Below are positions 18,404 through 27,735 of a stretch of DNA of 64,000 nt, in pieces. The notes below the pieces were generated by a model. It was not told the origin of the DNA. It was given only the letters and a program-made list of their open reading frames with translations, and did no database searches. The DNA lies in the NCBI RefSeq assembly GCF_014077005.1, contig NZ_JACGVC010000049.1:248001-312000 (forward strand). The letters run 5' to 3'. This DNA is from Colwellia sp. MB3u-45 (GTDB lineage Bacteria > Pseudomonadota > Gammaproteobacteria > Enterobacterales > Alteromonadaceae). The position numbers and the translations under genes are program-made. The stretch's first letter is position 1; the number at the start of each line of letters is the position of its first letter.

Positions 18404-19480
18404 TTAATTGAAAGCATTCATCATTTTTGAAATATCTTCAAGTGAGCTTATTTTCTTAACTCCTCCACGTTCAATAGCAACCGCAGGCATACCAAAAACA
18501 ACACAACTTGCTTCATCCTGTGCCACTGTAAAAGCACCAAGATCAAACATTTCTTTCATACCATTAGCACCATCATCACCCATACCCGTCATGATAATAC
18601 CCAGGGTTTGTTTTGCCGCTGACTGCGCTACTGAGCGAAACAACACATCTACCGAAGGCATATGCCGGCTCACTAGAGGGCCATTTTTTATTGAAACATA
18701 CAATTTTCCTGCTCTATTCTCTACAATCATATGTTTGTCACCTGGTGCTATCAGCACTTTACCTGTTTCAATCATATCGCCATTTTTAGCTTCTTTCACG
18801 TAGACTTCTGAAACAGAGTTTAATCGTGTTGAAAAGGTGGCAGTAAAAGCTTTAGGCATGTGCTGCACGATAACTACGCCAGGTGTATCTTTTTTTAGTG
18901 CAGAGATAACAAACTCAAGCGCTTGAGTGCCACCAGTAGAGGCACCTATAGCGATTAACTTGTTCGATGGTGTTGACTCTACTGGTGCAAGCCTTGGTAA
19001 GATGACATCTGCTGTCTCCTTTTTTTGAACATTTATTATTGTTGTGGGCATTTTAAGCGGCATGCTTAGATTACTGAGTTTAGCTTTAGCGGCTGCTCTT
19101 ATCGCATCTATAATCAACTTTTTTTGAGCACCTAGTTCCTGTTTCAGATTCGAGGTGGGTTTGCCAACAATTTCCACCGCGCCAAGACGAAGTGCTTTCA
19201 TACTGGTCTCGGAGGATTTTTGAGTCAATGTAGAGCACATAACAACGGGGTAAGGATTTTCCTTCATGAGTTTTTTCAAAAATGTCAGGCCATCCATTCT
19301 AGGCATTTCAACATCGAGTATAATCACGTCAGGTCTAATTTTTTCCAATTTTTTGAGTGCAAATATTGGATCCGAAGCTGTGTCAATAACTTCCATACCT
19401 GATGATTCATTGATAATGGCACTCAATACTTGTCGTACAATAGCCGAGTCGTCGATAACAAGCACTTTAATTTTATTCAT
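18404..19480 (-). CDS. cheB: Chemotaxis response regulator protein-glutamate methylesterase CheB
   Basis: 358 residues: receiver with Asp56 in 'IILDVEMP', a linker, then the methylesterase domain. The catalytic triad is visible as Ser in 'IGASTGGTQ', His in 'QHMPKAF' and Asp in 'MTGMGDDGANG'. It removes methyl groups from receptor glutamates and can deamidate glutamines, and it is activated by CheA phosphorylation. It is the last gene of the chemosensory operon, 12 bases after cheD. Confidence 0.97.
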   Translation of the reverse strand: MNKIKVLVIDDSAIVRQVLSAIINESSGMEVIDTASDPIFALKKLEKIRPDVIILDVEMPRMDGLTFLKKLMKENPYPVVMCSTLTQKSSETSMKALRLGAVEIVGKPTSNLKQELGAQKKLIIDAIRAAAKAKLSNLSMPLKMPTTIINVQKKETADVILPRLAPVESTPSNKLIAIGASTGGTQALEFVISALKKDTPGVVIVQHMPKAFTATFSTRLNSVSEVYVKEAKNGDMIETGKVLIAPGDKHMIVENRAGKLYVSIKNGPLVSRHMPSVDVLFRSVAQSAAKQTLGIIMTGMGDDGANGMKEMFDLGAFTVAQDEASCVVFGMPAVAIERGGVKKISSLEDISKMMNAFN

Positions 19481-19492
19481 GTGGTGTAACTC

Positions 19493-20017
19493 CTAATTAA
19501 TTCCACTTTGTGATCTCATCGATTGCTTATGAACATCTTCAGATTGATATTTAACCCAAACATCGCCTGTACTAACATCCATAACAATTCGTCTATGTCC
19601 TTGTTCACCTACATGTACCACATTGATTTCGACTTTTCTCTTCATTAATAATTGCATTGCCTTGGCTGCATTTTTTTCGCCAATGAGGCGCTCGCTCGAA
19701 TTCGCTTTTTTAGCGAACATGTTAGCACCGCCAAATATTTTCGCCTGATAATCCCTATAATTTGTTTGATGCAATTTAATCGCCATATCAAACAGTTCCA
19801 TCGCCTCTTCGCCGTACCGGCCATCGAGCTCTGCAGGCTTTACTTCATTTTTTGGTCTGCTTGGCAAGACAAAATGGCACATGCCGCCAATATGTAAAAC
19901 TGGATGCCAAAGACAGATAGCGATACATGACCCCAACACAGTGTGCACATGCGTACCCGGCTCAGCGAAAACAAAATCACCCGGATGAAGAAAAACTTGT
20001 CTAATGCCATGTTTCAT
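19493..20017 (-). CDS. cheD: Chemoreceptor glutamine deamidase CheD
   Basis: 174 residues, typical of the family. Catalytic Cys31 sits in 'VLGSCIAICLW' and His48 in 'GGMCHFVLP'. The conserved 'KIFGGANMF', 'GEKNAAKAM' and 'GHRRIVMDVSTGDVWVKY' segments are present. CheD deamidates receptor glutamines and can bind a phosphatase or CheY in some species. It lies between cheR and cheB as in the P. aeruginosa che2 (F7) cluster. The ATG is preceded by GGGTGG. Confidence 0.96.
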   Translation of the reverse strand: MKHGIRQVFLHPGDFVFAEPGTHVHTVLGSCIAICLWHPVLHIGGMCHFVLPSRPKNEVKPAELDGRYGEEAMELFDMAIKLHQTNYRDYQAKIFGGANMFAKKANSSERLIGEKNAAKAMQLLMKRKVEINVVHVGEQGHRRIVMDVSTGDVWVKYQSEDVHKQSMRSQSGIN

Positions 20018-20058
20018 TTTTGACCACCCTAATTTGGAATATATATAAGCATAGCTAT

Positions 20059-20922
20059 TTATTTTTTCTGATAGACAGTTGGTGCAATCAGTTTAATAGG
20101 TAGGTCCATACCTTTGAGCGACTCAGAATGACCAATAAACAACAAACCTTTAGAGCGTAACTTTGATGTTAGACTTCGAATAATATTTTTTTTGGTTTTA
20201 TTGTCAAAATAAATTAAGACGTTACGTAAAAATATAACATCAAACTCACCAACTTCAGGCAAGAGTTTAGTTAAGTTAATTTCTGCAAACCGGGTTTTTG
20301 CCCGTAATTTTTTATCTACCAATAAATAACCGTCATACTCACCCGTTCCCTTCAGACAATACTTACGCAGAAAATCTTTTGGAATCGCATCAATTCGATG
20401 ACACTGATATAGCCCACTCTTTGCCTTTTTGATCATACGGCTACTTATATCTGAACCAAAAATTTCCCATTGGCCCCTAGAACCAAAAAAATCATCCAAC
20501 ACCATAGCAATACTATAAGCCTCTTCACCACTTGAGCTAGCAGCACTCCATAAGCGAAAATTGCGATCCTTCGGCTGGTGTTGTAGTACCAAATTCTTCA
20601 GGAGATTCAAATGTTCAGCCTCTCGAAAAAAATAAGTTTCGTTGGTGGTTAGTAAATCAATAGCCATCTGATATTCTATGCTATTTTTATTTAATAACAG
20701 CTCAATATACTGATCGAAGCTATCTAGCTGATGATGTCGTAAGCGTTTATTCAAACGAGAGCTAACTAACGTCTGCTTGCCCGACCCTAAATCTATACCA
20801 GCCTCATTGTAAATGAACTCTCTGATTGTTTGATAGGCATTAGCAGATACCTCTGGTTGCTCAAATCTTGGTGTCTTCAGTTTATTCAATGTTATTTCCC
20901 AACCTTCTGATAGCAAGTCCAA
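20059..20922 (-). CDS. cheR: Chemoreceptor methyltransferase CheR
   Basis: 287 residues from a TTG at 20922; there is no in-frame ATG before the conserved domain. A TTG at 20889, with GGGAAA just upstream, would give 276 residues. The N-terminal helical domain ('FIYNEAGIDLGSGKQTLV') and 'LTTNETYFFRE' are classic CheR, as is the SAM-binding 'WSAASSSGEEAYSIAM'. 'NVLIYFDN' and 'FIGHSES' complete the fold. It methylates receptor glutamates. No TPR domain is attached. Directly upstream lies a 590-base stretch without an intact gene. Confidence 0.95.
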   Translation of the reverse strand: MDLLSEGWEITLNKLKTPRFEQPEVSANAYQTIREFIYNEAGIDLGSGKQTLVSSRLNKRLRHHQLDSFDQYIELLLNKNSIEYQMAIDLLTTNETYFFREAEHLNLLKNLVLQHQPKDRNFRLWSAASSSGEEAYSIAMVLDDFFGSRGQWEIFGSDISSRMIKKAKSGLYQCHRIDAIPKDFLRKYCLKGTGEYDGYLLVDKKLRAKTRFAEINLTKLLPEVGEFDVIFLRNVLIYFDNKTKKNIIRSLTSKLRSKGLLFIGHSESLKGMDLPIKLIAPTVYQKK

Positions 20923-21010
20923 TCCGCAATACTATTTATTAGTGGCATTATATTTTCTCGACTCAATATTATTAGCTATGTTTTAAAAATTTGGCAGCAA
21001 GTTCCACATT

Positions 21011-21371
21011 TTAAAACAACCTCAACTGTCGAGCTGGCTCTTCCTTACGGTCAAGTTCGACTAACTAGTTATAAGCATACTTCCTTATTTTTTGCTCACC
21101 TACATTTCCAATGATTTCAACAAAATGACTTGCGATCAACAACGTACCGACCAAAAGTACTTTTTTGGTATTAGAAAAAAGTCTAAAAGTCTCTTACTGA
21201 AATGCTTTTTATTATTTACATTTTTCGATTTGGCGATAAATGAGGTAAGTTTTTAACAACTATATGAATATTATCTTCCGGTACTTTTAGGTCTATGATA
21301 TCAAAAATATAATCATAGCTAACTTTAAAATGAGAGCCTTTTCGCTTTACCTTAAGGCTCTTCAGTACTTG
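21011..21371 (-). pseudogene. Possible decayed gene between cheW and cheR
   Basis: The 590-base gap 20923-21512 holds no intact gene. On the minus strand two protein-like fragments follow one another. One runs from about 21371 to a stop at 21216 and includes 'GSHFKVSYDYIFDIIDLKV'. The other runs from about 21193 to 21011, is broken by a TAG at 21067, and includes 'TLLIASHFVEIIGNVGEQK' and 'LVELDRKEEPARQL'. Neither has a proper start codon. Chance open frames in AT-rich DNA are possible, so this is a weak call. Position inside an otherwise compact operon makes a lost gene plausible. I recognise no family. Confidence 0.3.
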
Positions 21372-21512
21372 CTAACAATACTATCTAGCTATACTTTCTA
21401 ACTGTACTTTGTCGTGCAAAAAAATAAACATCAAACTAAAACATGATGCCTATTTCTCTGAACAACTATAAACTTTTACGCTATACGCTTAAATAAAGTT
21501 CATTTTACTGTT

Positions 21513-22049
21513 TTAAAGTGTATCGCTCTTGGATGGTGTCGTCAGCTCATCGGCTATATTAGTGATGGCAGATAACTCGTTGATCGAGAGCACATGATTA
21601 ACATCCAGTAAGATCATTAATTTATCATCTATTTTACCCATACCCTGAATAAAGTCAGCACGTATTTTGGCACCGAACATGGGTGCTGCTGCTATATCCG
21701 AGTCTGCCAGTTCGATCACTTCATTAACAATATCAACAACCATACCGACCTCGACACTCTCACCGTCTTGGTCCTCAATATCAATAATAATGATACTGGT
21801 GCGTTTACCAACCTCTTTGGCTTGATGTTCAAAACGCCGAGCAAGATTGATCACTGGCACGACGTTACCGCGCAGGTTAATCACGCCTGATATAAAATCA
21901 GGCATTAGTGGCACTATGGTTAAATTGTCATATTCAATAATTTCCCGAATATGCAAAATACCGACACCATATGTTTCATCGTTGAGTACAAAAGTTAGGA
22001 ATTGCTGAACATTTCCCGAACTAATGCTCTCATTCGTTGGCTTTGACAT
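21513..22049 (-). CDS. cheW: Chemotaxis coupling protein CheW
   Basis: 178 residues from the ATG at 22049, chosen because AAGGAAA lies 5 bases upstream; an ATG at 22088 would overlap the receptor gene. One CheW domain is visible: 'FLTFVLNDETYGVGI', 'IIEYDNLTIVPLMPDFISG', 'VINLRGNVVPVINL' and 'GMVVDIVNEVI'. It links CheA to receptors. The gene follows the receptor gene by 10 bases, so coupling to the adjacent receptor is likely. Confidence 0.95.
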   Translation of the reverse strand: MSKPTNESISSGNVQQFLTFVLNDETYGVGILHIREIIEYDNLTIVPLMPDFISGVINLRGNVVPVINLARRFEHQAKEVGKRTSIIIIDIEDQDGESVEVGMVVDIVNEVIELADSDIAAAPMFGAKIRADFIQGMGKIDDKLMILLDVNHVLSINELSAITNIADELTTPSKSDTL

Positions 22050-22059
22050 ATCACTTTCC

Positions 22060-24084
22060 TTAAAATCGTTCGAATTGTTTTTCGTCAATGACAGCGGATT
22101 CCTGATACTTGATCGATTTATGTGGTTTCAGGTTATTAGATGGTGAAGGTGCGGCACCTGCTTTAAAACCCGGAGTAGCCGAACCATTACTGTTCAACCT
22201 GAAAAAACTCATCATTTCAATCAGTGATTGCGACTGATTACGCATTTCATCGGCAGTCGCTGCGAGTTCCTCTGAGCCAGCTGCATTTTGTTGTGTTACT
22301 TGATCAAGCTGATTCATCGCACTGGTAATCTGGCTAGCACCAGCGGCCTGTTCTTCAGAGGCGGCAGTAATTTCCTGCACGAGTTCTGCAGTGCGTGAAA
22401 TATCGGGCACCATTTTTTCTAGCAAACCACCCGCTTTTTCAGCAACTTTGACACTAACCCCCGTTAGTTCGCTAATTTCTGTCGCGGCTACTTGGCTTCG
22501 CTCGGCGAGCTTACGTACTTCAGCGGCAACTACTGCAAATCCCTTACCGTGTTCGCCAGCTCTTGCCGCTTCTATTGCCGCGTTGAGTGCCAGCATATTG
22601 GTCTGGTAGGCGATGTCTTCAATAATAGTGATTTTCATAGCAATATCTTTCATTGCCTGTACGGTGGCGATAACAGATTCACCCCCTTCTTTAGCCGCAT
22701 TTGACGACTCAGTAGCAATGCCGTCAGTTACCCGTGCGTTTTCACTGTTTTGATTAATTGACGCACCCATTTCTTCAATCGAAGCACTGGTTTCCTCCAC
22801 GCTCGCGGCCTGTTCACTAGCGCCCTCGCTTAGACTCTGTGCGGTGCCGCTGATCTGCTCAGAAGCTGCCGCCAGTGCAGTGGAACTACTATTTACTTCG
22901 CTAATAACAGAGACCAGTTTCTCGCGCATCGTAATCATTGCCGCTAATACACCAACGACTTTACCTTTGGTATGTGTCTGCTCAGATTCAAGATCACCCA
23001 TAGCAATTTTTTCAGCTATTTCAAGGATAACAGGTGGCTCAGCGCCAAGTTGCGACATAATGCCACGAATAATCCATACTGCAGTACCCAAGCCTATTAG
23101 CACACCTAGCACTAATATGGTCAACATTAGGTTGCGACCTTTTTCGTAGTTCTCTGTGCTGGACGCTTTGTCTTGTTCAAGCTCCTTTTCGTTCATAACA
23201 ACTATCGCAGCAATTAAGTCTGTAGCTGCATCGTTGAGCTTACGTCCTTCGCCATTAGACAACCTAGAAGCTTTGATATTGCCATTTTCCCGGCTAATGC
23301 GATAAACATCTTCATTGATATCAGTGAAGGTATTCCAAGCCTTGGTAAAGGTATCAATATAAACTCTGCTCTCGGTTGTTGCCATCTTGTTCAACTCAGT
23401 AAGTCGGGCGTTGAGAGTGGCGTTGATGTTAACAATGACCTCGGCGTACTTATCTATGCCTTGCTCTGTAGATTCCAACAACAAGCTCTTTTCGGCGCTC
23501 TGTACTTCTAGTATGTTTTGAATGATGCGCTCAGCCATTAATGTTCGGCTGACGGCGAGATTGTTACCGTCTATGATTTGCTCATCATTTTGAGCAGCTA
23601 CAGCTTTCATTGCTGTTGCTGCAATTTCAAACGCTCTTTGACCGCTGTCAGCAGACAACGCCTGCCCCTTAACCGTTGAGTTCAAGCGAGAAAAATCTGT
23701 AACCTGCTCGTTGACTTTTAAATATTCATCCCAGCTACTGTCAAATTTATCCAGCATGGCTTTGCCATCATTATTTACCAGTCTGCTTAGCTCTTGACGA
23801 CGTTCCTCCATTCCTACACGTCTCTCATCGACGATAGCCTTAAATTGATTCATCTCTTCAACAGTTTGCGCTAGGATGATGTTTTTCTCCGCACGCGAAA
23901 CCGCGATAACGTCCTGATTGATGCGTCCGCCAAGTTTGATTTTCGTCGCCGAAACATCTGCCATCCTGTCGATACGCTCATCCATCTCCGACATGATATT
24001 GAGGGACATTGTCACCATAAATATCATCAAAATTACCAATATGCTAAACCCTGCGGTCAACTGTGCCTTCATTGTGAGTTTCAT
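22060..24084 (-). CDS. Methyl-accepting chemotaxis protein with large helical periplasmic domain
   Basis: 674 residues: TM1 (about 9-30), an all-helical periplasmic domain of about 285 residues, TM2 (about 320-340), HAMP and a long signalling coiled coil. The periplasmic part looks like two stacked four-helix units, so it resembles HBM (helical bimodular) sensors by size and pattern. The hairpin tip '[20 protein letters not shown]' is conserved. The very C-terminus ends QFERF, which fits the aromatic-x-x-aromatic pentapeptide that docks CheR/CheB, and both enzymes are in the operon. Its start overlaps the stop of a 58-residue small ORF (ATGA). The ligand is unknown. Confidence 0.94.
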   Translation of the reverse strand: MKLTMKAQLTAGFSILVILMIFMVTMSLNIMSEMDERIDRMADVSATKIKLGGRINQDVIAVSRAEKNIILAQTVEEMNQFKAIVDERRVGMEERRQELSRLVNNDGKAMLDKFDSSWDEYLKVNEQVTDFSRLNSTVKGQALSADSGQRAFEIAATAMKAVAAQNDEQIIDGNNLAVSRTLMAERIIQNILEVQSAEKSLLLESTEQGIDKYAEVIVNINATLNARLTELNKMATTESRVYIDTFTKAWNTFTDINEDVYRISRENGNIKASRLSNGEGRKLNDAATDLIAAIVVMNEKELEQDKASSTENYEKGRNLMLTILVLGVLIGLGTAVWIIRGIMSQLGAEPPVILEIAEKIAMGDLESEQTHTKGKVVGVLAAMITMREKLVSVISEVNSSSTALAAASEQISGTAQSLSEGASEQAASVEETSASIEEMGASINQNSENARVTDGIATESSNAAKEGGESVIATVQAMKDIAMKITIIEDIAYQTNMLALNAAIEAARAGEHGKGFAVVAAEVRKLAERSQVAATEISELTGVSVKVAEKAGGLLEKMVPDISRTAELVQEITAASEEQAAGASQITSAMNQLDQVTQQNAAGSEELAATADEMRNQSQSLIEMMSFFRLNSNGSATPGFKAGAAPSPSNNLKPHKSIKYQESAVIDEKQFERF

Positions 24085-24257
24085 AACTTGCTCCTGGCTT
24101 TAAAGAAATAATTACCCTGCTCTTTAGCAGCAGGGTTTTGTTGTAATACCTGAACGAGTCGTTGCATGGCACTAGTTACGTGGCCTAAACCACCTGTTTT
24201 TTTTTCAGAGGCTGCGGTGATATCCGCTCGCCATTTTTCCAGCATTAAATTGTTCAT
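24081..24257 (-). CDS. Small ORF (58 residues) coupled to the chemoreceptor gene
   Basis: ATG at 24257, TGA overlapping the receptor ATG as ATGA. The predicted peptide begins [19 protein letters not shown] and continues with '[19 protein letters not shown]' and 'YFFKARSKL'; it looks like a soluble helical protein rather than noise. An in-frame stop lies about 50 bases upstream. The ribosome binding site is poor (only an A-rich run before the ATG), which lowers confidence. I know no family. The four-base overlap with the receptor gene suggests translational coupling and perhaps a role with that receptor or CheA (inferred). Confidence 0.5.
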   Translation of the reverse strand: MNNLMLEKWRADITAASEKKTGGLGHVTSAMQRLVQVLQQNPAAKEQGNYFFKARSKL

Positions 24258-24504
24258 CTTTTTTTCATCTTTTAATCTAATTACTTTAATGTTGAGGTAT
24301 TCAGCTATTCGGCTATATTACTAATGACCGATTAGTTGATCGCTGCCAAAAAACTATTGCCAGCCGCTTGAGTTTGCTTTAATTACACACGAACAGTCCG
24401 ATCTGCTCGACCTTGGCGTTTAATACCTAAAATCTTTAGATAATTGAGATTCACTTTTTTTTTGCTGTCACTAATATTTATTGCTTTAGTGCTCTTACTT
24501 CACT

Positions 24505-26739
24505 TTAAACAACCCGCCTTATCAGGCTTGGTACATCAATAATCATAGCAACCTCACCACTGCCTAAAATGGTGGCCCCGCTTATACCTTTTAGATTTTG
24601 AAACACTTTACCCAGTGGCTTAATCACGGTTTGATGCTCGCCAAGTAATTCATCAACAACCAGTCCAGCTTTTTGACCGGCATATTCCACCACAACTATA
24701 TTATATCTACGCCCTGGTTTATCTAGGGTGCTGTTCAAGCTATCTTCATCATTGAATATTTCAGAAAGGTGTATATATGGCATGACTTCGCCACGTAAAT
24801 TGATGTACTCACCTTTCTTAGCTTGCTGCTCGTCTAGCGCGATACATTCCTCCACTAAATCGAGCGGGATGACATAAGATGACTGACCAACCTGTACTTG
24901 AAAACCATCGATAATGGCGAGTGTTAGCGGCAAGCGAATGGTGAAACTGGTACCCTCGCCCAATTCGCTATTAACCGATATTTGTCCACGCAGAGCATCA
25001 ATGTTTTTATTAACAACATCCATGCCAACACCACGCCCCGATATGTTCGTGATCTCTTTTGCGGTAGAAAATCCAGGGGCAAAAATCAGTCGGTGAATTT
25101 CAGGCAGAGTTAACTGCTGATTGGCTGAAATAATGCCATTTTCAATTGCTTTGGCGGTTAAAATTTCAGGATTTAATCCAGCACCGTCGTCGGTTATCTC
25201 AATAACAATGCTACCTGAGTCGTGGTAAGCTTCGAGTTTTACGGTGGCAGTTTCTGATTTACCATTAGCCGTTCTGATATTGGGTTTTTCAATGCCGTGG
25301 TCCAGTGAGTTTCGAATTAAATGCATCAGTGGATCACTAATTTTTTCCACTACGGTTTTGTCCAGTTCGGTGTCACCACCGACAATCTGCAGGTCAATTT
25401 TTTTACCCATATCTTTGCTGAGATCACGCACGACTCGTTTAAAACGATTAAAAGTATCCCCTATCTGAACCATACGCAGACTGAGTGTGGCATCTCGTAT
25501 TTCTTCCACTAACCGAGTTAAATTCTCTACTGTTTCTAATAACTCTGCTTGCTCTGTTTGTTTTGCTTTTAGTTCGGTATGTGCACTTGAAATCACTAAT
25601 TCACCAACCAAGTTAATCAGATCACCAAGTTTTTCAGCGTTTACTCGTACAGATTGTTGTTCTACTTCTTTGACTTGTTTTTGCTTATCTAATGCTGTGT
25701 CAACGTTGCTAGCATCTACGATATTTTTGTCGATTATAACGTCGTCCATTAGAGCATTAGTTATTTTATCAAGGGTTATATTTTCTTCAGTTACTATTGT
25801 TTGTTTATCGATATCTACATTTTGATATTCAAGTGCTTTTAACAGTTCGTCTTCGGTTAGCGCACCCGATGCAACAAGAGTTTCTCCGATTGCTATATTT
25901 TCTTCAGGTAATGCATAAATGAGTTGGGTGTAATCACTTAACTTACTTCGCGGGGATAGAATTTGTAGCTGACAGTCTGCCAGTACAAATTCAAATACCT
26001 CAGCAATTGCCTCTTTTGATGCTGTTGAAGCTAGGCTTATTTCAAATCCAAGATAGCTTTCTTCTGGATTAATATCATTGAGTGAGGGTAAGTCTGTGGT
26101 CAATGTTGTCATGTTGATGATGTCACCAACAGTCTCGAGGTACCGAAAAAATGACAAAGGGTCCATACCATTGGCCAACACATTACGGTTGAATCGAATG
26201 GAGATATGCCAATAGTCATTAGTGACTTTTTCAGATTCAGGTTCAGTTAATTCAAGCGCTATTTCAGACTCCGTTAGTACCTTGAGCTCACTCTCAGCCG
26301 TGATAACTATTGATGAATTGGGTGTTTTGATATCGAGATATTGATGTAGATTTTTTAATAATTCTTCACCTGTTTCTCTTAGACTATCGCCAATGGGTAC
26401 TTCCGCATTATCAAGGGCATGAGCAACTAATTGGCTGATTTGATCACGACTATCGAGTAACAGGCCCATCAAATCGTCATTGAGGAAAATTTCCTTATCT
26501 CGTAGCTGATCCATTACTGATTCGGCTACGTGAGTGAAAGCGACAACATCGTCAAAGCCAAATAAACCAGCAGAGCCTTTGATTGTGTGGATAGTGCGAA
26601 ATAAGTCATTAATGAGTTCGTCATTATCTGGCTCGTCTTCAAGCTTTAATAGAATATATTCTGCTTGTTGCAAAAGCTCACTAGACTCTTCCACAAACAC
26701 TTGCCGGCCTTCTGCCAGATAGTCTGTTTCGTCGTTCAT
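24505..26739 (-). CDS. cheA: Chemotaxis histidine kinase CheA
   Basis: 744 residues. HPt domain first, with His51 in 'IHTIKGSAGLF'. A middle region (about 150-290) resembles a P2-type docking domain, then a linker with 'IAIGETLVASGALTEDELLK', the dimerisation helices ('LGDLINLVGELVIS'), the kinase domain ('LMHLIRNSLDHGIE', 'ITDDGAGLNPE', 'GRGVGMDVVNKNI') and a C-terminal CheW-like domain. All kinase boxes are intact. It phosphorylates CheY and CheB on receptor signals. It starts 8 bases after the STAS gene. Confidence 0.97.
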   Translation of the reverse strand: MNDETDYLAEGRQVFVEESSELLQQAEYILLKLEDEPDNDELINDLFRTIHTIKGSAGLFGFDDVVAFTHVAESVMDQLRDKEIFLNDDLMGLLLDSRDQISQLVAHALDNAEVPIGDSLRETGEELLKNLHQYLDIKTPNSSIVITAESELKVLTESEIALELTEPESEKVTNDYWHISIRFNRNVLANGMDPLSFFRYLETVGDIINMTTLTTDLPSLNDINPEESYLGFEISLASTASKEAIAEVFEFVLADCQLQILSPRSKLSDYTQLIYALPEENIAIGETLVASGALTEDELLKALEYQNVDIDKQTIVTEENITLDKITNALMDDVIIDKNIVDASNVDTALDKQKQVKEVEQQSVRVNAEKLGDLINLVGELVISSAHTELKAKQTEQAELLETVENLTRLVEEIRDATLSLRMVQIGDTFNRFKRVVRDLSKDMGKKIDLQIVGGDTELDKTVVEKISDPLMHLIRNSLDHGIEKPNIRTANGKSETATVKLEAYHDSGSIVIEITDDGAGLNPEILTAKAIENGIISANQQLTLPEIHRLIFAPGFSTAKEITNISGRGVGMDVVNKNIDALRGQISVNSELGEGTSFTIRLPLTLAIIDGFQVQVGQSSYVIPLDLVEECIALDEQQAKKGEYINLRGEVMPYIHLSEIFNDEDSLNSTLDKPGRRYNIVVVEYAGQKAGLVVDELLGEHQTVIKPLGKVFQNLKGISGATILGSGEVAMIIDVPSLIRRVV

Positions 26740-26747
26740 ATCAAAGG

Positions 26748-27068
26748 TTACTCCGGTTGAATCCAGTCGAAATGCGATCTAATATTTAATACGTCCATGA
26801 CTTCGGCCACTGGATTTGAGATTGCATTTAAAAAAACTTGTTTGCCATCTTTGGTCGCACTCTGCTTGAGGGCCAAAAGTAATTGAATGCCACTGCTATC
26901 TATTTCTTCTACATCGGATAAATTAAGCTCAAAATGGTTGAATTCAGCGTAATAACCCTTGATTTCAGCCAGATTATTCGCTGCACAATAGATGGTCATA
27001 TCTGGACTGGCATCTAATACACAGATGCCTTTTTTTTGATTTGAGTCTTCACGTTTGGTAAATGACAT
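26748..27068 (-). CDS. STAS-domain protein in the chemosensory operon
   Basis: 106 residues, a single STAS domain. The core 'LNLSDVEEIDSSGIQLLLAL' carries the Ser pair where anti-sigma antagonists of the SpoIIAA type are phosphorylated. STAS genes are known beside cheA in several chemosensory clusters, but their role is poorly defined; a partner switch or array scaffold are options. It lies 8 bases upstream of cheA. A shorter STAS-like fragment lies just upstream. Confidence 0.88.
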   Translation of the reverse strand: MSFTKREDSNQKKGICVLDASPDMTIYCAANNLAEIKGYYAEFNHFELNLSDVEEIDSSGIQLLLALKQSATKDGKQVFLNAISNPVAEVMDVLNIRSHFDWIQPE

Positions 27069-27118
27069 GATTAAATTATCCTCGTTTTTAATACGCTTGA
27101 TGTTGTAAAAATCAACAA

Positions 27119-27235
27119 CTACATACCTGTAGTATTAATTTCTGTTACTGCTGACAAATTAATTTGACGGTCATTATCAGTTTTCAAATGAGGATATGGT
27201 TTGTTATTCTGTTCCATCAGATTATAAATCGACAT
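27119..27235 (-). pseudogene. STAS-like fragment (38 codons), probable remnant of a second STAS gene
   Basis: ATG at 27235 with AAGATG just upstream, stop TAG at 27119. The fragment ends 'INLSAVTEINTTGM', which lines up with 'LNLSDVEEIDSSGI' of the intact STAS gene next to it and with the general STAS core. It stops exactly after this core, so the helix that should follow is missing. A truncated duplicate is the simplest reading; a real micro-protein cannot be excluded. Confidence 0.45.
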
Positions 27236-27335
27236 TTCATCTTAAATGGATATTAAGGTAGGCCTATTGATTTTACTGTTATCACCAAAATTTAATCCTG
27301 CTAACTATAGCATTGCCTATTATTAGGCTATTCAG

Positions 27336-27704
27336 TTAGGGTAAAATCAACTTTGATACTGCATTTAACAATATCGGTGGTTGAAAAGGTTTCACCAACC
27401 AAGCTTTTGCCCCTGCAGCACGACCTTGCATTTTCTTTTCATCGCCGGCCTCTGTTGTTAACATCATCATCGGAGTAAATTTATAAGCCGGTAATTTTTT
27501 TGCTTCTTGAACTAAGGTTATGCCATCCATATTAGGCATATTGACATCAGTGATTAATAAATGAATTTTCACTCCATTTAGTTTTTTTAAAGCCTCAACA
27601 CCATCCGCAGCATCAATCACATCAAAACCTTGTGATTCTAATGTCAATCGGACAACCTTTCTAATTGATGCTGAATCATCAACGATCATTATTGTTTTTG
27701 CCAT
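27336..27704 (-). CDS. cheY: Chemotaxis response regulator CheY
   Basis: 122 residues, a lone receiver. Acidic pair in 'IMIVDDSASIRK', phospho-acceptor Asp53 in 'LLITDVNMPNMDG', switch Thr in 'MMLTTEAG' and Lys in 'WLVKPFQ'. The upstream MCP-like gene ends 31 bases before it. In F7 systems the matching CheY may not act on the flagellar motor, so its target here is open. Confidence 0.95.
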   Translation of the reverse strand: MAKTIMIVDDSASIRKVVRLTLESQGFDVIDAADGVEALKKLNGVKIHLLITDVNMPNMDGITLVQEAKKLPAYKFTPMMMLTTEAGDEKKMQGRAAGAKAWLVKPFQPPILLNAVSKLILP

Positions 27705-27735
27705 AAACTTGCTCCTCGTAATTATTTTCTTATGA

